A DNA stretch of 64,000 nucleotides from Hyphomicrobiales bacterium (lineage in GTDB: Bacteria > Pseudomonadota > Alphaproteobacteria > Rhizobiales > Aestuariivirgaceae). The stretch spans positions 62,001 through 126,000 of the forward strand of contig JANYHB010000002.1 of the NCBI GenBank assembly GCA_025359265.1. The letters are read 5' to 3'. A model generated the notes under the pieces. The model was not told the DNA's origin and did not search any database. It saw only the letters and a list, made by a program, of their open reading frames with translations. Within the stretch, counting starts at the first letter, position 1; every line of letters begins with the position of its first letter. The position numbers and the translations under genes are program-made. Shown here piece after piece: positions 7,937 to 16,048 of the stretch.

Positions 7937-9176
7937 GCTTGCAAGGTCTCCCCGCACCATAAGGCGCTATCGCAACGAAACCATTTTTCGCTGGCTGTGC
8001 GTGTGCGCCATCGGCATCACCGCCATATTTCTGGTGTTCCTGCTTGCAAACCTCACGATAAAAGCCATTCCAGCCCTAACCCAAAAGACCATCACGCTGG
8101 CCATCAAAATAGACCCTGAAAAAGTGGATGCGGCAAACGTTGCGGCAGGCGATTTTCCGGCCTTCTTAAAAGATTCCATCTCGGCTGAATTTCCTGAGAC
8201 GACCGATAAATCCGAAATTAAAAAACTTGCCAAACTCATATCTTCGTCGGTGGTGGAAGACTTGCAGCGCAAGGTAACGGCCCAACCAAGCCTGATTGGC
8301 CAGACCATTTCGGTCAATGCACCTTTGACGGCTGATGCAGACAGTTTTTTGAAAGGTATTCAGGCAACCGTTTCACCAACCGGTGATAATTCAGAATTTG
8401 AGGAAGCTGCCCTCCAAACCTTGCAAAAGCAGGGCAAAATTCAAAGCCCCTTCGCCTGGTCGCTATTAACCAATGGCGATTCACGCGCGCCTGAAAAAGC
8501 CGGATTGTTGGGCGCCTTCATGGGTTCGCTCTATATCATTCTTATCACCTTGGTTCTGGCGCTTCCCTTAGGCGTTTCTGCCGCCCTTTATCTGGAAGAG
8601 TTTGCACGCAAGAACCGTTTTACCGATCTTGTCGAAGTCAATATCAATAACCTTGCGGCCGTGCCTTCCATCATTTTTGGGTTGCTGGGCCTTGCGGTCT
8701 TTCTAAATATTTTCGGCCTGCCACGATCTTCACCATTGGTCGGCGGTTTGGTTTTGGCGCTGCTCGTGCTCCCCACCATCATCATTGCATCGCGCGCCGC
8801 ATTGCGTTCCGTGCCACCATCGATAAAGGAAGCGGCATTGGGCGTGGGTGCCTCGCATCAACAGGCCATCTTCCATCACGTTTTGCCCTTGGCCATGCCA
8901 GGCATTCTCACCGGCACCATTCTCGGCGTTGCCCGCGCGCTGGGCGAATCCGCGCCCCTTCTGATGATCGGCATGGTGGCCTTCATTGCGGATGTGCCAA
9001 CAAAAATTACCGATGCCGCAACGGCTCTGCCGGTGCAGGTTTATCTTTGGTCAAGCTTGCCCGAGGCGGCGTTTCGTTCGCGCACGTCGGTGGCAATCTT
9101 GGCCTTGCTGATCATGCTTTTGTGTTTCAACGCGCTGGCCATTTGGCTGCGCAAACGATTTGAACGGCGGTGGTAA
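7929..9176 (+). CDS. pstA: Phosphate ABC transporter permease
   Basis: Second membrane subunit of the Pst importer, 415 residues from the ATG at 7929. The C-terminal two thirds is a typical PstA permease with the coupling loop Glu-Ala-Ala-Leu-Gly-Val-Gly-Ala-Ser and Val-Leu-Pro-Leu-Ala-Met-Pro-Gly-Ile. Between the first and second membrane helices lies an extra hydrophilic domain of roughly 140 residues (about 45-185), absent from the E. coli protein (about 296 residues); long PstA forms like this are known in Alphaproteobacteria. The domain should face the periplasm. It overlaps pstC by eight bases and is followed one base later by pstB. Confidence 0.95.
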   Translation: MPELARSPRTIRRYRNETIFRWLCVCAIGITAIFLVFLLANLTIKAIPALTQKTITLAIKIDPEKVDAANVAAGDFPAFLKDSISAEFPETTDKSEIKKLAKLISSSVVEDLQRKVTAQPSLIGQTISVNAPLTADADSFLKGIQATVSPTGDNSEFEEAALQTLQKQGKIQSPFAWSLLTNGDSRAPEKAGLLGAFMGSLYIILITLVLALPLGVSAALYLEEFARKNRFTDLVEVNINNLAAVPSIIFGLLGLAVFLNIFGLPRSSPLVGGLVLALLVLPTIIIASRAALRSVPPSIKEAALGVGASHQQAIFHHVLPLAMPGILTGTILGVARALGESAPLLMIGMVAFIADVPTKITDAATALPVQVYLWSSLPEAAFRSRTSVAILALLIMLLCFNALAIWLRKRFERRW

Positions 9177-9177
9177 A

Positions 9178-9996
9178 ATGAATGACATGAGTTTCAAAAC
9201 GGTGTTCACGCCGCCAGAGCCGCTGGCCATCAAAAGCCATCCGCACAAAATTGTTGCAAAAAATGTGGACGTTTATTATGGCGAAAAACACGCCATCCAT
9301 AATCTTTCAATCACCATTCCTGATAAAGCCGTTTCAGCCCTTATCGGCCCTTCAGGATGCGGCAAATCCACCTTTTTGCGCTCGATCAACCGGATGAATG
9401 ACACCATTCCATCCTGTCGTATAACGGGCACCATCACTTTTGATGGCCAGAGCATTTATGATAAGGCCGTTGACGTGGTAGATCTGCGGGCGCGCATTGG
9501 CATGGTGTTCCAAAAGCCAAATCCATTTCCCAAATCCATCTTTGAAAACGTGGCCTATGGCCCGCGCATCCACGGCCTGGCAAAAGACAAAACTGACCTG
9601 GAACGCATTGTCACTGAAAGCCTGAAACGCGCCAGCCTTTGGGAAGAAGTGAAAGACCGTCTTTCCCATCCGGGCACTGGCTTGTCTGGCGGGCAACAAC
9701 AACGCCTGTGCATTGCAAGGGCCATCGCTGTTGATCCGGAAGTTATTCTGATGGATGAGCCATGCTCAGCCCTTGATCCCATCGCTACAGCGCGCATTGA
9801 AGAACTCATCCACGATATCAAGGAGAAATATTGCATCGTCATTGTCACGCATTCAATGCAGCAGGCGGCGCGTGTTTCTGATCTTACGGCCTTCTTCCAT
9901 CTCGGAATTTTGGTGGAGGTTGGTGATACAGACGTGTTGTTCACCAACCCTCAAGACAAACGCACACAAGACTATATTACGGGCCGGTTCGGCTAA
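9178..9996 (+). CDS. pstB: Phosphate ABC transporter ATP-binding protein
   Basis: Cytoplasmic ATPase that powers PstSCAB, 272 residues from the ATG at 9178 (a TTG at 9160 would lie inside pstA). Walker A is Gly-Pro-Ser-Gly-Cys-Gly-Lys-Ser-Thr, the Q-loop is Val-Phe-Gln-Lys-Pro-Asn-Pro-Phe-Pro, the ABC signature is Leu-Ser-Gly-Gly-Gln-Gln-Gln-Arg, and Walker B is Val-Ile-Leu-Met-Asp-Glu-Pro with the H-loop in Ile-Val-Thr-His-Ser. The Pro-Asn-Pro-Phe-Pro sequence after the Q-loop is characteristic of PstB. A GGCGGTGG ribosome site precedes the start. Confidence 0.97.
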   Translation: MNDMSFKTVFTPPEPLAIKSHPHKIVAKNVDVYYGEKHAIHNLSITIPDKAVSALIGPSGCGKSTFLRSINRMNDTIPSCRITGTITFDGQSIYDKAVDVVDLRARIGMVFQKPNPFPKSIFENVAYGPRIHGLAKDKTDLERIVTESLKRASLWEEVKDRLSHPGTGLSGGQQQRLCIARAIAVDPEVILMDEPCSALDPIATARIEELIHDIKEKYCIVIVTHSMQQAARVSDLTAFFHLGILVEVGDTDVLFTNPQDKRTQDYITGRFG

Positions 9997-10008
9997 GGAG
10001 CATCATAT

Positions 10009-10725
10009 ATGTCTGATCACATCGTCAAAGCCTATGACAATGACTTATCCAGCCTCAAATCCATGCTGTCTGAAATGGGCGGCAAGGCGGAAGAGCAACT
10101 CGCGCTAAGTATTGATGCCTTGGTCCGTCGCGACACAAAACTGGCAGACTCGGTGATATTGGCCGATGAGGTGCTCGACGAGATGGAAACTGCCATCGAA
10201 GAAAAAGCCGTTCTGATTATTGCCAAGCGCCAGCCCATGGCCAAAGACTTGCGCAACGTTATGGTGGCGGTCCGTATTGCCGCTGACATGGAGCGCATCG
10301 GTGATCTCGCCAAGAACATTGCCAAGCGCGCCCATGCCATTGACAGCGCCATCCCGCGCCGCCTTGCCACCGGCTTGGAGCGCATGGGCCAACTTTCGCA
10401 AAACCAACTGAAACTGGTTTTGGATGCGTTTGCCGCAGATGATTCCAAAAGAGCGATGGACGTGTGGCGCCACGATGATGATATTGACGCACTTTATAAT
10501 TCCATCTTCCGCGAACTTCTCACTTACATGATGGAAGATCCGCGCATGATCAGTGCCTGCACGCATTTGCTGTTTGCCGCGAAAAATATCGAACGCATTG
10601 GCGACCATGCCACCAATATCGCCGAAAATATTTATTATCTTGTCAATGGCGAAATGCTGAAAGAGCAGCGCCCAAAAAAAGACAAGACCAGCACCACACC
10701 TTTTGCATTTGCGGATAAGGCTTAA
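10009..10725 (+). CDS. phoU: Phosphate transport system regulator
   Basis: An all-helical 238-residue protein of two repeated PhoU domains. Each repeat carries the acidic metal-binding pattern: Asp-Met-Glu-Arg-Ile-Gly-Asp-Leu-Ala-Lys-Asn near 96 and Asn-Ile-Glu-Arg-Ile-Gly-Asp-His-Ala-Thr-Asn near 194. PhoU links the Pst transporter to the PhoR kinase and keeps it inactive when phosphate is plentiful. A good ribosome site (TAAGGAG, overlapping the pstB stop) precedes the ATG. It sits between pstB and phoB with only short gaps, as in related genomes. Confidence 0.97.
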   Translation: MSDHIVKAYDNDLSSLKSMLSEMGGKAEEQLALSIDALVRRDTKLADSVILADEVLDEMETAIEEKAVLIIAKRQPMAKDLRNVMVAVRIAADMERIGDLAKNIAKRAHAIDSAIPRRLATGLERMGQLSQNQLKLVLDAFAADDSKRAMDVWRHDDDIDALYNSIFRELLTYMMEDPRMISACTHLLFAAKNIERIGDHATNIAENIYYLVNGEMLKEQRPKKDKTSTTPFAFADKA

Positions 10726-10731
10726 GCGCGG

Positions 10732-11427
10732 ATGGCTGCTTCAATCCTCATCGTTGAAGACGAACCTGCCATTCATCAACTGCTGGCCTATAATTTTGAG
10801 GCGGAAGGCTTTCGCGCCCGCGTTGTTGAAACGGGCGAAGAAGTTCACGCTGCAATCACCCAGGAAATGCCAGATTTGGTTTTGTTGGATTGGATGTTGC
10901 CCGGCCTCTCGGGCATTGAAGTGTGCCGCCTGATCAGGGCCCGCACAGAAACCCAAAAGCTTCCCATCATTATGCTCACCGCACGGGGCGAGGAAGCCGA
11001 GCGGGTGCGCGGGCTGGCCACGGGCGCAGACGACTATATCGTAAAACCCTTCTCCGTGCCTGAAGTGGTGGCGCGCGTACGTTCAATCTTGCGGCGTTCC
11101 AAACCAGAATCGGTTGCCGAGGAACTGATCCGCGGTGAAATCACTCTCGATCGCGGCAAGAAGCGTGTTTCTCGCAGTGTGCGCGAAGTGCAACTCTCTC
11201 CCACCGAATTCCGGCTTCTGGAATATCTTATGCAGTCGCCGGGCCGCGTTTACAGCCGCGCCCAGCTTTTAGACCGGGTTTGGAATAGCGACGCTGAGGT
11301 GGATGAGCGCACGGTCGACGTGCACGTGGGCCGTCTGCGCAAAAACTTGTCGCGCGGCAAAGAGCATGATCCCATCCGCACGGTGCGCGGCTCAGGCTAT
11401 GCCTTCGACGAAAGATTCGGAAGATAG
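10732..11427 (+). CDS. phoB: Phosphate regulon response regulator
   Basis: OmpR-family regulator of 231 residues. The receiver has acidic residues Glu-Asp-Glu at 9-11, the phosphorylated Asp53 (Leu-Leu-Asp-Trp-Met) and the conserved Lys in Tyr-Ile-Val-Lys-Pro-Phe. The C-terminal winged helix contains Leu-Ser-Pro-Thr-Glu-Phe-Arg-Leu-Leu and Val-Asp-Glu-Arg-Thr-Val-Asp-Val-His-Val-Gly-Arg-Leu-Arg, close to E. coli PhoB. When phosphorylated by PhoR it should bind the Pho box at 5800. It begins six bases after phoU and closes the phoR-pst-phoU-phoB unit. Confidence 0.96.
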   Translation: MAASILIVEDEPAIHQLLAYNFEAEGFRARVVETGEEVHAAITQEMPDLVLLDWMLPGLSGIEVCRLIRARTETQKLPIIMLTARGEEAERVRGLATGADDYIVKPFSVPEVVARVRSILRRSKPESVAEELIRGEITLDRGKKRVSRSVREVQLSPTEFRLLEYLMQSPGRVYSRAQLLDRVWNSDAEVDERTVDVHVGRLRKNLSRGKEHDPIRTVRGSGYAFDERFGR

Positions 11428-11432
11428 AAAAT

Positions 11433-11507
11433 TGGAGCGGGCGAGGCGAATCGAACGCCCGACCCTAACCTTGGCAAGGTTATGCTCTACCCCTGAGCTA
11501 CGCCCGC
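11433..11507 (-). tRNA. tRNA-Gly (anticodon GCC)
   Basis: On the complement a full cloverleaf can be drawn. The acceptor stem GCGGGCG pairs with CGCCCGC, the D stem is GCTC/GAGC, the anticodon stem is TAACC/GGTTA around the loop TTGCCAA, and the T loop is TTCGATT. The discriminator base is T, and the 3' CCA is encoded in the DNA (11433-11435). It lies convergent to phoB, just after its stop. Confidence 0.96.
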
Positions 11508-11597
11508 TTAGCGATCCGGCAGACAGGTAAGGTTGCGCCAGACGAATGGCTTATTGCCCAACAGCATCAGAAATGCAATAGCCACGTGCGAATTCAT
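11508..11597 (-). CDS. Possible 29-residue small protein or gene remnant
   Basis: A short open frame on the complement, from the ATG at 11595-11597 to a TAA that directly abuts the tRNA-Gly 5' end. It starts Met-Asn-Ser-His-Val-Ala-Ile-Ala-Phe and continues with a hydrophobic stretch, then Trp-Arg-Asn-Leu-Thr-Cys. It could be a small membrane peptide, the tail of a lost gene, or chance. I recognise no family and see no strong ribosome site. Confidence 0.25.
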   Translation of the reverse strand: MNSHVAIAFLMLLGNKPFVWRNLTCLPDR

Positions 11598-11607
11598 GTA
11601 AGAGCCG

Positions 11608-12117
11608 ATGTTTACCATGCCAGCCACCCGCCAAGATTTATTTGATCTTTTTGACTGCCTCAAAATCAAAACATCGACAGTCGAACATGTGCCGGTTTTT
11701 ACGGTGAGCGAAGCGCGGTTGGTGCACCATCAAATATCAGGCGGGCACTGCAAAAACCTGTTTTGTAAAGATGAAAAAGGGGCGCTCTGGTTGATTGTGG
11801 CCTTAGAGGATGCCCGCATTGATTTGAAAGCCGCCAAAGATCGAATTGGTTCCAAGCGCCTGACATTTGCCAAGGCCGAATTGCTGTCCGAAATCTTAGG
11901 TGTCGAACCCGGTTCTGTAACACCTTTTGGATTAATCAATGACACGCAGATCAAAACCAATGTCATCCTTGATGATGCCATGATGAAGCTGGATAAACTC
12001 AACTTTCATCCCTTGAAGAATAACGCAACCACCACTATTTCATCACTTGACCTCGTCTCTTTCATCAAAGCTACCGGCCACAATCCTCGCATTGTGGCCG
12101 TCAGCGAACTCACTTAA
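11608..12117 (+). CDS. YbaK/prolyl-tRNA deacylase family protein
   Basis: A 169-residue single-domain protein of the YbaK/ProX family, which hydrolyses mischarged aminoacyl-tRNAs (typically Ala-tRNA-Pro or Cys-tRNA-Pro) in trans. Visible features are the early Val-Glu-His-x-Pro-Val-Phe-Thr-Val segment, Gly-Gly-His-Cys-Lys-Asn-Leu-Phe with the conserved lysine, and Val-Thr-Pro-Phe-Gly-Leu-Ile-Asn-Asp in the substrate pocket. This is the PrdX/ProXp-ala-like subgroup; which tRNA it edits cannot be told from sequence alone. A second in-frame ATG lies nine bases downstream of the chosen start. Confidence 0.87.
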   Translation: MFTMPATRQDLFDLFDCLKIKTSTVEHVPVFTVSEARLVHHQISGGHCKNLFCKDEKGALWLIVALEDARIDLKAAKDRIGSKRLTFAKAELLSEILGVEPGSVTPFGLINDTQIKTNVILDDAMMKLDKLNFHPLKNNATTTISSLDLVSFIKATGHNPRIVAVSELT

Positions 12118-12129
12118 AGTCCACTCATC

Positions 12130-13032
12130 ATGACCATGCTGAACACCCCAAACCCTGATCAAAGTCTCATCAAAGATTCCACCACCAAAACCTTCGCGGT
12201 GGATGTGATTGAGGCATCCAAATCCGTTCCTGTAATCGTTGACTTCTGGGCCCCTTGGTGTGGCCCGTGCAAAACCCTTGGCCCGGTGATTGAGAAGGTT
12301 GTGCGTGAGGCCAAAGGCAAAGTGAAGCTGGTAAAAGTTGATATTGACCAGAGCCCGGAAATCGCCACCCAAATGCGCGTGCAATCGATCCCTGCCGTTT
12401 TCGCTTTTGTCGATGGCAGACCGGTGGATGGCTTCATGGGTGCGGTACCAGAATCTCAGGTGCGTCAGTTTGTAAATAAGCTTGGCGCTATGGGCAGCCG
12501 CGCCGAACAAATTGAGCAAGCCCTGCAAATGGCGCGGGATGCTTTGGCGACGAAGGATTTTGCCGCGGTGCTGGACATCACTGAGCAAGTGCTTGAAGCT
12601 GAGCCTACAGCAATTGAGGCTTATGCGCTGAAGGCCCAAGCCGAGATGGCGCTGCAGCACCTGGATGCCGCACAAGCCACTCTTGCAACTTGCCCCGCAG
12701 ACAAGCAAACAGATCCTAACATCGTCAGTGCCAGAGCCGCGCTCGACTTGTTGCTTCATCCGGTGGATACCTCAGGCATCGGCAAGCTCGAGGCGGCCAT
12801 AGCCAGCAATCCCGGTGATCATGAATCTCGGCTTGAACTGGCCAGCCTGCTCAGCGGCACCGGAAAGCGCAGCGAGGCCATCGATCATCTGTGCTATGTC
12901 ATCAAGAGAGACCGTACCTTTAAAGACGATGGCGCACGCAAACAGCTTGTTTCCTATTTTGAGGCTTGGGGCCCGAAGGATGAAGCCACCCTGGTGGGCC
13001 GTCGCAAACTGTCGGCGGTTCTGTTTTCATGA
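12130..13032 (+). CDS. cnoX: Thioredoxin-TPR co-chaperone (CnoX/YbbN type)
   Basis: A two-domain cytoplasmic protein of 300 residues. The N-terminal thioredoxin fold has an intact active site, Trp-Cys44-Gly-Pro-Cys47-Lys, and the cis-proline region Ser-Ile-Pro-Ala-Val. The C-terminal part (about 115-300) is alpha-helical TPR-like repeats. This architecture is the CnoX/YbbN family, which holds chlorine- or heat-damaged proteins and passes them to GroEL/DnaK. The E. coli protein lacks the first cysteine, while this one keeps both, so it may also be a working thiol reductase. The stop overlaps the next start by four bases. Confidence 0.88.
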   Translation: MTMLNTPNPDQSLIKDSTTKTFAVDVIEASKSVPVIVDFWAPWCGPCKTLGPVIEKVVREAKGKVKLVKVDIDQSPEIATQMRVQSIPAVFAFVDGRPVDGFMGAVPESQVRQFVNKLGAMGSRAEQIEQALQMARDALATKDFAAVLDITEQVLEAEPTAIEAYALKAQAEMALQHLDAAQATLATCPADKQTDPNIVSARAALDLLLHPVDTSGIGKLEAAIASNPGDHESRLELASLLSGTGKRSEAIDHLCYVIKRDRTFKDDGARKQLVSYFEAWGPKDEATLVGRRKLSAVLFS

Positions 13033-13688
13033 ATGGCCGCTATAAAACCACCGTTGATTTGCCCAAAAGCATTCCGCTGTTTCCGCTATCGGGCGCCTTG
13101 CTGCTGCCGCGCAGTGATCTGCCATTAAACATTTTTGAACCCCGCTATGTGTTGATGATTGAAGAGGCGATGGCGGCCAATCGCATTATCGGCATTATCC
13201 AACCTGAACAAAATGACGAGGGCGACAAGCCGAGGTTGGAACGCGTTGGTTGTGCCGGTCGCATCACCTCCTATTCGGAAGCAGATGACGGTAGACTGCA
13301 TGTTACGATCACCGGGATTTGCCGCTTCATAGTCAAACGCGAACTGAGTGTGAATACGCCTTATCGCCAGGCTCAAGTGGATTTTAAATCTTTTGGCGCT
13401 GATCTGGTAATCGGCACAGGTGCGCCAAGCGTGAACCGCGAACAGCTTTTGGAAGCCTTTCGGCAATATCTTGAAGCCAATAACATGACAACCAACTGGG
13501 ATGATGTGAACAGCGTGGGCACGGAAGCGCTGGTCAATACGCTTTCGCTTTTGGCGCCTTATCCCCCGCGGGATAAACAGGCTTTGCTTGAGGCGCCGGA
13601 TTTGAAGTCGCGGGCCGATGTTCTGGTGGCCTTGACAGAATTGGCGTTGAAAAAATCATTGGGTGGCAATTCCACACGGATGCAATGA
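13029..13688 (+). CDS. Lon N-terminal (LAN) domain protein
   Basis: A 219-residue protein made only of the substrate-binding domain found at the N-terminus of Lon proteases. It starts [13 protein letters not shown] and has Asn-Ile-Phe-Glu-Pro-Arg-Tyr. No AAA ATPase or Ser-Lys protease domain follows. Such free-standing LON proteins are common in Alphaproteobacteria and their function is not established. The start overlaps the thioredoxin-TPR gene by four bases (ATGA), and the end overlaps the Trm112-like gene, so these genes form one tightly packed operon. Confidence 0.88.
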   Translation: MNGRYKTTVDLPKSIPLFPLSGALLLPRSDLPLNIFEPRYVLMIEEAMAANRIIGIIQPEQNDEGDKPRLERVGCAGRITSYSEADDGRLHVTITGICRFIVKRELSVNTPYRQAQVDFKSFGADLVIGTGAPSVNREQLLEAFRQYLEANNMTTNWDDVNSVGTEALVNTLSLLAPYPPRDKQALLEAPDLKSRADVLVALTELALKKSLGGNSTRMQ

Positions 13689-13876
13689 TGATCGAAACAC
13701 GCAAAGCCGATCCAAAACTGATGGAAATTCTGGTCTGCCCCGTTACCAAAACGCGCCTGCGTTATGATGCGGAAAAGCAGGAACTCATTTCCGAAACTGC
13801 GGGCCTGGCCTATCCCATCCGCGACGGCATTCCCATCATGCTCGCTGGTGAGGCGCGCGAGCTGAACCGTGAGTGA
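13685..13876 (+). CDS. Trm112/UPF0434 family protein
   Basis: A 63-residue protein with the YcaR/Trm112 pattern [11 protein letters not shown], then [12 protein letters not shown]. In eukaryotes and archaea Trm112 activates methyltransferases; the bacterial role is less clear. Only one cysteine is present, so it probably does not bind zinc like the four-cysteine versions. The ATG at 13685 overlaps the previous stop; an adjacent ATG at 13688 is equally possible. It overlaps the DUF971 gene by eight bases. Confidence 0.85.
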   Translation: MMIETRKADPKLMEILVCPVTKTRLRYDAEKQELISETAGLAYPIRDGIPIMLAGEARELNRE

Positions 13877-14228
13877 GCTTTGGCCAACTGAGCTCAAGGT
13901 GTCTGACAACGGCAGTATTCTGAAAGTAAGCTTCGATAATGGAACGTCGCATGAGTTGAGCGCTGAACTTCTGCGCACTGAAAGCCCCAGTGCAGAAGTC
14001 AGGGGCCACGGGCCTGGCCAAGAGCAACTGGTGTTCGGCAAGCGCTTTGTCAGCATCACGAAGATTGACCCTGTAGGCAGCTATGCGGCCCGCATCAGTT
14101 TTAGTGATGGCCACGCCACCGGCCTCTATACATGGGCTTATCTGGAAAAGTTGGGGCGCGAACAACCCACTATTTGGGCCGCCTATCTTGATAAGCTGAA
14201 ACGCGAAGGTAAAACGCGTGAGCCCTAG
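13869..14228 (+). CDS. DUF971 (GBBH-like N-terminal domain) protein
   Basis: A 119-residue protein starting at GTG inside the end of the Trm112-like gene. The family patterns are Trp-Pro-Thr-Glu-Leu-Lys-Val near the start, [14 protein letters not shown] in the middle, and [13 protein letters not shown] with Tyr-Thr-Trp. This domain is found at the N-terminus of gamma-butyrobetaine hydroxylases and near Fe-S assembly genes, but stand-alone versions are uncharacterised. It is the last gene of this rightward unit and overlaps the convergent hydroxylase gene by four bases. Confidence 0.85.
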   Translation: MSELWPTELKVSDNGSILKVSFDNGTSHELSAELLRTESPSAEVRGHGPGQEQLVFGKRFVSITKIDPVGSYAARISFSDGHATGLYTWAYLEKLGREQPTIWAAYLDKLKREGKTREP

Positions 14229-15451
14229 GCTGCCAGACCGCGCATCAAGCGCGGAAGACTTCCAGCTGTCCCTGCCGCTTCCTTTGCAAAGGCTGCCTTC
14301 ATCGCCCCCGCTTTATCGGCAAAGCGCAGGCCTGCACGGCGCACCAGCCTTAAACTCGCGTCATTATTTGCAAACAAGCGATGCAACCCGTCGATCATCA
14401 TCGCGGTGGTGAAGGTGTCAAAACGTCGCCACCGATTATAAGAATCGAGAACAGCGCTGGCGCCAATGTCTTCGCCTGAGCTTGCGGCCGCCATCACACA
14501 ATCCGAAAGTGCCGCCACATCTTTAAATCCCAGGTTTAGCCCAAGGCCTGCCAGCGGGTGGACGACATGGGCGGCATCACCAACCAGCGCAAGGCGCGTT
14601 GCCGTGAAACTTCCGCAAAGCTGCATGGCCAACGGGTGAACCTGCGGCTTTGAAAGAACGCTCAGCGCGCCAAGATGCGCACCGAACTGCCTTTCCAGCA
14701 GCGCCTTGAACTCTAACTCCGTCAACCCACAAATTTCGTGTGCCTTAACATGTGGCTCAGTCCACACAATTGAACTGCGATTTCCGGTCAAAGGCAGAAT
14801 TGCAAAAACGCCATGCTCCGTAAAATGCTCCTCGGCCCGTCCGCCATGTGGCATCTCATGACCAACTGACAACGTGATGGCAGAATTTGGATAGTCCCAG
14901 CCATCCATTTTGATGCCTGCCGCAACTCTGCTCGGCGAAGCCCGGCCTTCGGCACCGATGATCAGATCGGCTTTCAGTTTTTGGCCGTTGGCAAGTTCGA
15001 CCACGGCTTTGCCCGGCCCAAAATTGAAATTGCCCACGGTTTCGTGGGCGAAGATTTTAATGGTTGAACTCTGGGCGATCTCTGCCAGCAAAGCGCGCAT
15101 CAACACCACATTCTCTATCATCGCTGCAGGCGGTTTGCCTTCTGCAAAGAGAAAGGAAAGCAACGTGTCCCTGGCCGCTCCCGCTTTGGCATCGCTCACC
15201 ACGATGCTCTGCATGGGTTGCAAGTGGGGTGCAATCCCATCCCTGGTTCCCAACCCCCCCATCATTTCCTGTGTCGCATAAGTTAAAGCCGAGGCTCTCG
15301 TGTCATCCTGGCTCCGCACCAACTGCACTGGGTCACCCCTGTCCACCACCGCCACATTAAGGGGCGTCCGGCACTTTCTGCCGCCCAATGCTAGCGCCGT
15401 GGCCAAACCATTAAGCCCCCCGCCCAGCACAACCGCATCAAACTTTTCCAT
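14225..15451 (-). CDS. FAD-dependent UbiH/UbiF/Coq6-family hydroxylase
   Basis: A flavin monooxygenase of 408 residues, probably for a ring hydroxylation in ubiquinone synthesis. The N-terminal FAD motif is Val-Val-Leu-Gly-Gly-Gly-Leu-Asn-Gly-Leu, and the second FAD motif is Gly-Asp-Ala-Ala-His-Val-Val-His-Pro-Leu-Ala-Gly-Leu-Gly-Leu-Asn. An Arg-Ala-Ser-Ala-Leu segment near residue 55 fits the family. The ATG on the complement of 15449-15451 has an AAGAG ribosome site and is preferred to a GTG 15 bases upstream. Which ring position it hydroxylates cannot be read from the sequence. Confidence 0.86.
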   Translation of the reverse strand: MEKFDAVVLGGGLNGLATALALGGRKCRTPLNVAVVDRGDPVQLVRSQDDTRASALTYATQEMMGGLGTRDGIAPHLQPMQSIVVSDAKAGAARDTLLSFLFAEGKPPAAMIENVVLMRALLAEIAQSSTIKIFAHETVGNFNFGPGKAVVELANGQKLKADLIIGAEGRASPSRVAAGIKMDGWDYPNSAITLSVGHEMPHGGRAEEHFTEHGVFAILPLTGNRSSIVWTEPHVKAHEICGLTELEFKALLERQFGAHLGALSVLSKPQVHPLAMQLCGSFTATRLALVGDAAHVVHPLAGLGLNLGFKDVAALSDCVMAAASSGEDIGASAVLDSYNRWRRFDTFTTAMMIDGLHRLFANNDASLRLVRRAGLRFADKAGAMKAAFAKEAAGTAGSLPRLMRGLAA

Positions 15452-15509
15452 TGCACTCTTGTACACGAATAGGCCGCCTAGACACAGCGAAACACAATTG
15501 ATTAATTAA

Positions 15510-15544
15510 TATGCAATTCTCCAAACATGCATAAATAATATGCA
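15510..15544 (+). promoter_or_regulatory. Possible NtrC enhancer repeats before glnK
   Basis: TATGCA (15510-15515), TGCATA (15528-15533) and a further TATGCA (15539-15544) lie about 75-105 bp upstream of the sigma-54 promoter. The first two form an inverted repeat with a 12-bp gap. Distance and TGCA half-sites suit an NtrC enhancer, but the match to the classical site is partial. Confidence 0.4.
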
Positions 15545-15616
15545 AAATTTCCGAGATTGAATCGCGCTGCCTAAAAAATATCCCATAAATTCAACAGATT
15601 AAATTTCAACGCCAAG

Positions 15617-15632
15617 TGGCACGACCTTTGAA
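15617..15632 (+). promoter_or_regulatory. Sigma-54 promoter of glnK-amtB
   Basis: TGGCACGACCTTTGAA has the -24 element TGGCACG and a TTGA -12 element. Exactly 10 bp separate the GG (15618-15619) from the G of the -12 element (15630), as RpoN requires. One deviation is TTGA instead of TTGC. It sits 33 bp before the glnK ATG. Confidence 0.78.
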
Positions 15633-15664
15633 AGCAAACCAAGGGTTAATAGAAAGGCCAGTCC

Positions 15665-16003
15665 ATGAAATATATCATTGCCATTATAAAGCCCTTCAAG
15701 TTGGAAGAGGTGAGAGATGCTTTGGGGGCTCTCGGGGTCCAAGGCATTACTGTCACAGAAGTGCGCGGCCACGGCCGTCAACGCGGCCACACTGAGTTTT
15801 ATCGTGGTGCCGAATATGCAGTTAGCTTTGTGCCCAAAGTGAAAATCGAAATTGCCGTTGAAGCGTCGCAAGCCGCCAAGGTTGTAGAAGCAATTTCAGC
15901 GGCAGCCAAAACCGGCCAGATCGGCGACGGCAAAGTTTTTGTATTGCCACTGGATGAAGCTTACCGCGTTCGCACTGGCGAGCAAGGTGTCGCTGCTCTC
16001 TAA
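15665..16003 (+). CDS. glnK: Nitrogen regulatory PII protein
   Basis: A 112-residue PII signal protein. The T-loop is intact, with the uridylylation site Tyr51 in Gly-Ala-Glu-Tyr, and the signature Lys-Thr-Gly-Gln-Ile-Gly-Asp-Gly-Lys-Val-Phe-Val is present near 85-97. PII binds ATP/ADP and 2-oxoglutarate and blocks the AmtB channel when nitrogen is plentiful. Pairing with amtB 45 bp downstream marks it as GlnK rather than GlnB. Expression is probably RpoN/NtrC-dependent given the promoter upstream. Confidence 0.96.
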   Translation: MKYIIAIIKPFKLEEVRDALGALGVQGITVTEVRGHGRQRGHTEFYRGAEYAVSFVPKVKIEIAVEASQAAKVVEAISAAAKTGQIGDGKVFVLPLDEAYRVRTGEQGVAAL

Positions 16004-16048
16004 TGTTTAACGGGGCTCAACAAAGAATCAAGAACGGAAGGTAACATA

